Under the pieces are notes generated by a model that was not told the origin of the DNA, did not search any database, and was given only the letters and a program-made list of their open reading frames with translations. DNA of 18,683 bases from an uncultured Bacteriovorax sp. (GTDB lineage: Bacteria; Bdellovibrionota; Bacteriovoracia; Bacteriovoracales; Bacteriovoracaceae). The stretch spans positions 1-18,683 of the forward strand of contig CAMLKK010000045.1 in assembly GCA_946480715.1 (NCBI GenBank), read 5' to 3'. Position numbers and translations under genes: made by a program. Below are positions 14,106 through 18,683 of the stretch, one piece after another. How positions within the stretch are numbered: position 1 is the first letter of the stretch; each line of letters opens with the position of its first letter.

Positions 14106-15695
14106 TTATGACACTAGCAATTTGAGCACACGATCCTTTCCAATGGTGCGGATGAAGCCTGCGAGCTTCGGTCCCTTTTCAAGATTGATAAGCTTTTTAT
14201 AAAGAAGCGTGAAGACGGCCATTGGCTCCAATTCGTGAGCGTGAATCATCTCATACATTTTTTCATGAAGAGCTTTGTCGTCTGCAATATTATCCCATTC
14301 AGCGCTGAGGTATGTATTGAGCGCTTTAATGAATGCTGATTCTTTATCAGAGAGTTCCATTTTCATCGGTTCTTTATTAAGTGAAAATTTAAATTCGTCC
14401 GGAGCTGAATTTTCAATCCAGTAAGCAGCTCGTTGAGCGCGCTCTTGAAAGCGACGTTCATCGCGTTCATTCTTAATTTCAGCATTGTAAAAGCCACGTG
14501 CTTTTTTAATATCGAGATCGTTAATCTGAAGCACGTTACAGAGGTGACGGAAGGCCGGTTGAAACGGCATAACCGTTGGTGGTTCGCCAATCGCAGAAAG
14601 TTCATAAACTCTCTTGGCCATTGCCACTTTCTTTTCATTTCCGGTCTCAAGACCAAACGCCATTCTTTCTAAACGATCGAAGTCTTCGTAGTTTTTAATA
14701 ACGTCGAGATCGAATGAAAGTCCGAAGTCGATGTTTGTTTTATAAGAAGCAAAAATCCAACGAACCATTTCCGGTTCATAAACTTCAAGAACGTCGTTTA
14801 CAGTAACAAGATTCCCTTTTGAGGAACTCATTTTTCCGCCCATCCCTTTAATCGAGACGAAGTCATACTGCAGATACATTGGTGGTTTCCAGTCGTAGAC
14901 TTGGGCCACGATATCTTTTGCCGTTGTAAATGATCCCCCTTGCGAAGAGTGATCTTTTCCACCTGGTTCAAAATCAACTTTTTCAAAGGCCCATCTCATC
15001 GGCCAGTCCATACGCCACGGAAGTTTTGCTCTATCCGTTGTATTGAGGTCAAGTGTGTTAACATGAGCACATTCTTCAAATTCACACACGTAAGTGATCT
15101 TTGAATCACCGTCAAATTTAGTCACGTTCGTTTTATCGCGGTTACATTTTTCGCAATAAACAGAAACGGGCCACCAATTTTCATCGAGCGGAGCAGATCT
15201 CCACTTGTTTAAAATGTCGGCGATGACTTGTTTGTTTTTAAGCGTCTTTTTAATTTGTTCTTTATAAACACCAGCGCGATATTTTTTTGCCTGGTAGATT
15301 GGCTCTAGCTCGATGCCCATTTTTTTAAGCTGAGCTTCGAAGTTCTTTTCATGGTGAGCGGCATATGATTCATGTTCACCGAATGGATCTGGAGTATCAA
15401 CGATGGGTTGGAAAAGAAATTTTGCCAGTTCGTCTTGTTTAGGAAGATTCGCCGGAACTTTTCTGAATGTATCGAAATCATCCCATGAAAAAATGAAGCG
15501 AACTTTTTTACCGCGTTTTTTTAATCCACGAGCAACAAGTTCTGTCGTCATAACTTCGCGAAAGTTTCCAAAGTGCACGACGCCTGAAGGAGTGATCCCT
15601 GAAGCGAGTGTGTATGTTTCTTTATCTTCCTGGCGAATAAGTTTATCGGCCGTAAGATCGGCCCAGTGAACAGCATCGTTGAGTGCTTGAGACAT
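14106..15695 (-). CDS. lysS: Class I lysyl-tRNA synthetase
   Basis: A 529-residue cytoplasmic enzyme that charges tRNA-Lys. It belongs to the class I (archaeal-type) family, unrelated to the usual bacterial class II LysRS. The ATP-binding signatures are H41-F-G-N44 (the HIGH motif) and K288-M-S-S-S (the KMSKS motif) in GGKMSSSKGN. Other matches are the N-terminal SGITPSGVVHFGNFRE, SWDDFD (70-75), and cysteines C181, C184, C204 and C209 that could hold a zinc ion. The C-terminal helical part is normal. It follows the 66-residue ORF by 23 bases with AAAGGA as ribosome-binding site, and no terminator is seen between, so it probably belongs to the liv operon. Some authors call the class I gene lysK. 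Confidence 0.95.
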   Translation of the reverse strand: MSQALNDAVHWADLTADKLIRQEDKETYTLASGITPSGVVHFGNFREVMTTELVARGLKKRGKKVRFIFSWDDFDTFRKVPANLPKQDELAKFLFQPIVDTPDPFGEHESYAAHHEKNFEAQLKKMGIELEPIYQAKKYRAGVYKEQIKKTLKNKQVIADILNKWRSAPLDENWWPVSVYCEKCNRDKTNVTKFDGDSKITYVCEFEECAHVNTLDLNTTDRAKLPWRMDWPMRWAFEKVDFEPGGKDHSSQGGSFTTAKDIVAQVYDWKPPMYLQYDFVSIKGMGGKMSSSKGNLVTVNDVLEVYEPEMVRWIFASYKTNIDFGLSFDLDVIKNYEDFDRLERMAFGLETGNEKKVAMAKRVYELSAIGEPPTVMPFQPAFRHLCNVLQINDLDIKKARGFYNAEIKNERDERRFQERAQRAAYWIENSAPDEFKFSLNKEPMKMELSDKESAFIKALNTYLSAEWDNIADDKALHEKMYEMIHAHELEPMAVFTLLYKKLINLEKGPKLAGFIRTIGKDRVLKLLVS

Positions 15696-15718
15696 AGAGT
15701 TGTCCTTTAATGTGTGAG

Positions 15719-15919
15719 TTAATCAATACCAAGACGAGCTTTTAATTCGTCTTCAGTGAGTGTGCCTTTTTGAACTTCCAATCTTGTGATGACGAGAGCT
15801 TCCTGAAAACGAGGGCGTTCATCAGCAACGCAAATTGAGAGATCAATGTGTTTTTGATTTTTTACTTCTGAGTATTTTACAGCGCGTTTTAAGAGCGTAA
15901 TCGCTTCATCTAAATTCAT
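15719..15919 (-). CDS. Small acidic/basic helical protein of unknown function
   Basis: A 66-residue, highly charged, soluble protein with no signal peptide or cysteine pair (one Cys only). It begins MNLDEAITLLKRAVKY and ends TLTEDELKARLGID, both likely helices, the second looking like a short helical hairpin end. Its ATG lies one base after the livF stop, with AGGA about 8 bases upstream inside livF, so translation is coupled to the transporter. It is 23 bases before lysS. I do not recognise a family. The tight spacing and clean codon structure support a real gene; whether it serves the importer or the synthetase is unknown. Confidence 0.7.
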   Translation of the reverse strand: MNLDEAITLLKRAVKYSEVKNQKHIDLSICVADERPRFQEALVITRLEVQKGTLTEDELKARLGID

Positions 15920-15920
15920 T

Positions 15921-16634
15921 CTAATTTCCTAAATAAGCTTTCTTAATTTCAGGGTTAGATAATAGTTCGGCCGATGGTCCTTGCAAAGTGATTTCGCCGT
16001 TAGTTAAAACGTAAGCACGGTGAGAAACTTTAAGGGCGAGATTGGCATTTTGCTCGACCAATAAAATCGTCATCCCTTGCTGATTAATCTCAGTAATTGC
16101 CTTAAAAATTGTTCCGACAAGAATCGGCGCAATTCCTAGAGAAGGCTCGTCTAATAAAAGAAGTTTAGGTTTACACATATACGCACGAGCAATCGCGAGC
16201 ATTTGTTGTTCACCACCCGAGAGAGTTTGCGCTAATTGATTTTTTCTTTCTTTGAGCTTGGGAAAAAGATGGAAAACAAAATCCAAGTCTTTTTTAATTT
16301 CTTCTTTGTCACGGCGAAGATAAGCACCCATATCAAGATTTTCTTTGATCGTGAGGTTGGCAAAAACCTGGCGTCCTTCTGGTGATTGGGCAAGGCCCAG
16401 GGCCGTAATTTTATGTGCTGGAAGTTTCGCAATTGTTTGATTGTCGAAATTAATTTCTCCTGAACTTGCTTTCAAAAGCCCAGAAATCGTGTGCAGTGTT
16501 GTTGTTTTACCGGCGCCGTTAGACCCGAGTAAAGTCACAATCTCTCCACGATTAATTTCGAGACTGATATTTTTTACGGCGTGAATGGCACCGTAGTACG
16601 TGTTGACGTCTTTTAGTTCTAAAATTGTTTTCAT
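15921..16634 (-). CDS. livF: Branched-chain amino acid ABC transporter ATP-binding protein LivF
   Basis: A 237-residue cytoplasmic ABC ATPase. Walker A is GSNGAGKTT (about 37-45), the signature LSGGEQ (138-143), Walker B LLLLDEPS (158-165), and the switch-like H-region is replaced by LLVEQN, as usual in LivF. The N-terminal YYGAIHAVKNISLEI and EGRQVFANLTIKENL also match. It pairs with LivG on the LivHM membrane channel to power uptake of Leu/Ile/Val or related amino acids. Its ATG overlaps the livG stop (TAATG). Substrate range in this family varies (urea, amides, other amino acids) and cannot be read from the ATPase. Confidence 0.95.
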   Translation of the reverse strand: MKTILELKDVNTYYGAIHAVKNISLEINRGEIVTLLGSNGAGKTTTLHTISGLLKASSGEINFDNQTIAKLPAHKITALGLAQSPEGRQVFANLTIKENLDMGAYLRRDKEEIKKDLDFVFHLFPKLKERKNQLAQTLSGGEQQMLAIARAYMCKPKLLLLDEPSLGIAPILVGTIFKAITEINQQGMTILLVEQNANLALKVSHRAYVLTNGEITLQGPSAELLSNPEIKKAYLGN

Positions 16635-17410
16635 TAAATCTCGGCCCCTAAATACGCTTCAATAACTTTTTTGTCGTTTTGGATATCTTTAGGAGATCCA
16701 CTGGCAATTAAGTTTCCGTAATCGAGAACATAAATGCGTTCAGCGATTTCCATAACGAGATTCATATCGTGTTCAATGAGAATAATAGCAATCTTAAAAT
16801 GCTCGCGAATAAAACGGATGAGATCAGAGAGCTCTTTTGTTTCAGTCGGATTCATCCCGGCCGCAGGTTCATCTAATAATAAAAGTTTCGGCTTCGTGGC
16901 CAGCGCTCTCGCCATCTCTAATTTTCTTTGAGCGCCATAAGGAAGATTTTTAGCAAGCAGGTCTTTTTTTTCTTCGAGGTTGAAAAGTCGAAGCAGTTTG
17001 AGAGATTCATCTTCAATAAGTTTTTCTTCTTCACGGTATTTTTTCGTTTTGAAAAGTCCCGAGAAGAGTCCGTATTCAATACGCGAGTGGCGTGCGATTT
17101 TGATATTGTCGAGTACAGAAAGATTGTTAAAGAGACGAATGTTTTGAAACGTGCGGGCAATTCCCATTGAGGTAATATCGCTGGCCGCTTTTTTATTCAA
17201 CGTCACACCATCAAGACAGACTTTTCCTTCCGTCGGTGTATAAATGCCGGTGATGGTATTAAAGAGTGTTGTTTTACCGGCGCCATTGGGCCCGATAACC
17301 GCAACGAGATCGCCTGTGTTTACTTTAAAGCAGACATCTTTTACGGCCGTGAGACCGCCGAATTTCATCGTGACATGTTCAATATCAAGCAAAGGAGCAG
17401 TGGTAATCAT
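16634..17410 (-). CDS. livG: Branched-chain amino acid ABC transporter ATP-binding protein LivG
   Basis: A 258-residue ABC ATPase, the larger partner of LivF. Walker A is GPNGAGKTT (40-48), the Q-loop lies in ARTFQNIRLF, and the signature is degenerate (LPYGAQRKLE, near 156-165), as is normal for LivG. Walker B is LLLLDEPAAG (176-185) and the His switch is in LIEHDMNLVM. The insertion around GLFSGLFKTKKYREEE is typical of the subfamily. Both ends overlap neighbouring genes by TAATG. It acts at the inner membrane with LivH and LivM. Confidence 0.95.
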   Translation of the reverse strand: MITTAPLLDIEHVTMKFGGLTAVKDVCFKVNTGDLVAVIGPNGAGKTTLFNTITGIYTPTEGKVCLDGVTLNKKAASDITSMGIARTFQNIRLFNNLSVLDNIKIARHSRIEYGLFSGLFKTKKYREEEKLIEDESLKLLRLFNLEEKKDLLAKNLPYGAQRKLEMARALATKPKLLLLDEPAAGMNPTETKELSDLIRFIREHFKIAIILIEHDMNLVMEIAERIYVLDYGNLIASGSPKDIQNDKKVIEAYLGAEI

Positions 17411-18282
17411 TAAGCTCCTCCTTTTTGTAATTTTTTCTTTTCAAAGAGTTCATGCGGCCCAAAGATTCCTTGCGGACGCGTGAGCATAAGAATAATCATG
17501 AGCGCAGAATAGATAGACACACGCCATGTAGCGATGTCTGATCCCACCATTTTTAAGAGTTCCGGTAAAATTGTAAGTATAGTCGCACCAACGATTGATC
17601 CAGTTACAGATCCAAGACCACCTAAAATGATCATAACAAGAATAACAACACTCCACATGAAACCGAAGTTGTTCGGGTGAAGAAATTGTTGGTCGTGGGC
17701 AACGAGAGCTCCGGCGATGCCAGCGATTCCTGCTCCAACAACGAAAGCAAATAGTTTTGTGCGAAAGAGATTGATCCCCATCGTTTCAGCGGCAATTTCA
17801 TCTTCACGGATGGAAATAATCGCTCGTCCGAAGGCCGAACGTTTTAAGTTAAGCATGAAGAGTGTTGTAACAATCGCCACACCCCAGATCCAACCTGGAT
17901 TTGTCCACTTCGGTAGATTGGTAAATCCACGAGGACCACCAACAAATTCAGTATTCATGATGGCAATGCGAATGATTTCGGAAAATCCAATGGTCGCAAT
18001 CGCAAGATAGTCTCCTTTTAAACGAAGACATGGAATACCAACCAGCAATCCACAAAGACAGCTCGCGAGAAATCCAACGACGATAGCGATCATCATGTTT
18101 AATGAAGGTGCAAGAGGAAGAGCGTAGTAGACGCTATAGATCGCGCTGGCATACGCACCAACACCCCAAAAACCAGCGTGGCCTAAGGAGAATTGTCCGC
18201 AGTAACCATTGATGAGATTCAAACTTAGCGCGAGCGTAATGAAGATGCCCACGTTCATGAGGATTTGGTAATAATAATCCAT
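17410..18282 (-). CDS. livM: Branched-chain amino acid ABC transporter permease LivM
   Basis: A 290-residue inner-membrane permease with about eight hydrophobic segments. Family landmarks are NGYCGQFSLGHAGFWGVGAYA near the N-terminus, and the cytoplasmic coupling region RSAFGRAIISIREDEIAAETMGIN that contacts the ATPases. Also visible are GIAGALVAH, the GGLGSVTGSIVGA segment and a short charged tail after RPQGIFG. Length is close to the shorter LivM proteins; the E. coli protein has an extra N-terminal part. It overlaps livH upstream and livG downstream. With LivH it forms the translocation pathway. Confidence 0.94.
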   Translation of the reverse strand: MDYYYQILMNVGIFITLALSLNLINGYCGQFSLGHAGFWGVGAYASAIYSVYYALPLAPSLNMMIAIVVGFLASCLCGLLVGIPCLRLKGDYLAIATIGFSEIIRIAIMNTEFVGGPRGFTNLPKWTNPGWIWGVAIVTTLFMLNLKRSAFGRAIISIREDEIAAETMGINLFRTKLFAFVVGAGIAGIAGALVAHDQQFLHPNNFGFMWSVVILVMIILGGLGSVTGSIVGATILTILPELLKMVGSDIATWRVSIYSALMIILMLTRPQGIFGPHELFEKKKLQKGGA

Positions 18283-18683
18283 TAAACCTTTTCCTTTACA
18301 TTTTTACCGAGAATTCCTCCCGGTTTAACTAACAAAATAATAATGAGGATGAGAAACGAAACACCGTCACGGAAGCTCGACTTATATAGACCGGCAACCA
18401 AGTTTTCTGCAATCCCTAGAATAAAACCTCCGAGAGCTGCTCCCGGAATGACACCGATGCCACCGACAACGGCCGCAACGAAAGCTTTAAGACCTAAACT
18501 CATGCCCATCATAGGTTCAACAGACATGGTGTAACCCATAAGCATTCCCGCAAGACCTGCAAGTGAAGCTCCGAGGAAAAAAGTGAAAGCGATAATTTTG
18601 TTGGTGTTAATACCCATGAGCTCAGCTGCTTTTAAATTAAAGCTCGTCGCTCGCATGGCCACACCGATTTTCGTGAAGTGGGT
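18282..18683 (-). CDS. livH: Branched-chain amino acid ABC transporter permease LivH, C-terminal part
   Basis: The reading frame is open to the right edge of the window, so the N-terminal half is missing. The visible 133 residues contain the coupling region KIGVAMRATSFNLKAAELMG, then GASLAGLAGMLMG, and a central GLKAFVAAVVGGIGVIPGAALGG, which is characteristic of LivH. The end is LVKPGGILG plus a basic tail. A GTG and an ATG near 18662-18656 could be mistaken for starts, but the upstream codons match the family too. The stop overlaps the livM ATG. The substrate-binding protein LivK is not in the window and may lie beyond the edge or be encoded elsewhere. Confidence 0.93.
   Translation of the reverse strand, partial: THFTKIGVAMRATSFNLKAAELMGINTNKIIAFTFFLGASLAGLAGMLMGYTMSVEPMMGMSLGLKAFVAAVVGGIGVIPGAALGGFILGIAENLVAGLYKSSFRDGVSFLILIIILLVKPGGILGKNVKEKV

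Overview
This looks like a low-GC chromosomal stretch from a Gram-negative, menaquinone-using bacterium. It has an outer-membrane porin, lipoprotein and Sec signal peptides, a class I (archaeal-type) lysyl-tRNA synthetase, a Mg-type HemB, a secreted trypsin-like protease and a compact men operon. That mix suggests the Bdellovibrionota (Bacteriovorax/Peredibacter-like predators). The assignment is inference from gene content and style, not from a marker gene. No phage, insertion sequence, CRISPR array, rRNA or tRNA gene was found, and no stretch over about 170 bases lacks a gene.

Layout. Bases 1-222 are the tail of an RluA-type pseudouridine synthase. A small secreted protein (312-701, +) converges on a tail-anchored RMD1/DUF155-like protein (706-1833, -). 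Divergently, sufE and hemB (1944-3357, +) form a two-gene unit linking Fe-S and tetrapyrrole synthesis. HemB converges, one base apart, on a secreted trypsin-like protease (3359-4291, -). Next comes a likely transcription unit of a 58-residue lipoprotein followed by a porin (5847 to 4429, -). A strong hairpin covers the porin ribosome-binding site and a terminator closes the unit.

Bases 5936-11540 (-) hold a tight menaquinone operon in transcription order menG/ubiE, menF, menD, menA, menC, with overlapping or near-overlapping junctions. Diverging from it is a long-chain polyprenyl diphosphate synthase (11670-12671, +), which would supply the side chain that MenA attaches. MenH, MenE, MenB and the DHNA-CoA thioesterase are not here and must be elsewhere if the classical pathway is complete.

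Bases 12713-13940 (-) encode two secreted paralogues that share an unrecognised four-cysteine module. One has a single module plus a Pro-Ser-Tyr repeat and a charged Pro-rich tail. The other has three diverged modules and a Gly-Pro linker. This pair is the most novel-looking part of the window.

Bases 14106-18683 (-) look like one operon: livH (cut by the window end), livM, livG and livF of a branched-chain amino acid ABC importer, a coupled 66-residue protein, and class I lysS, closed by a terminator. All Liv junctions overlap as TAATG, suggesting translational coupling.
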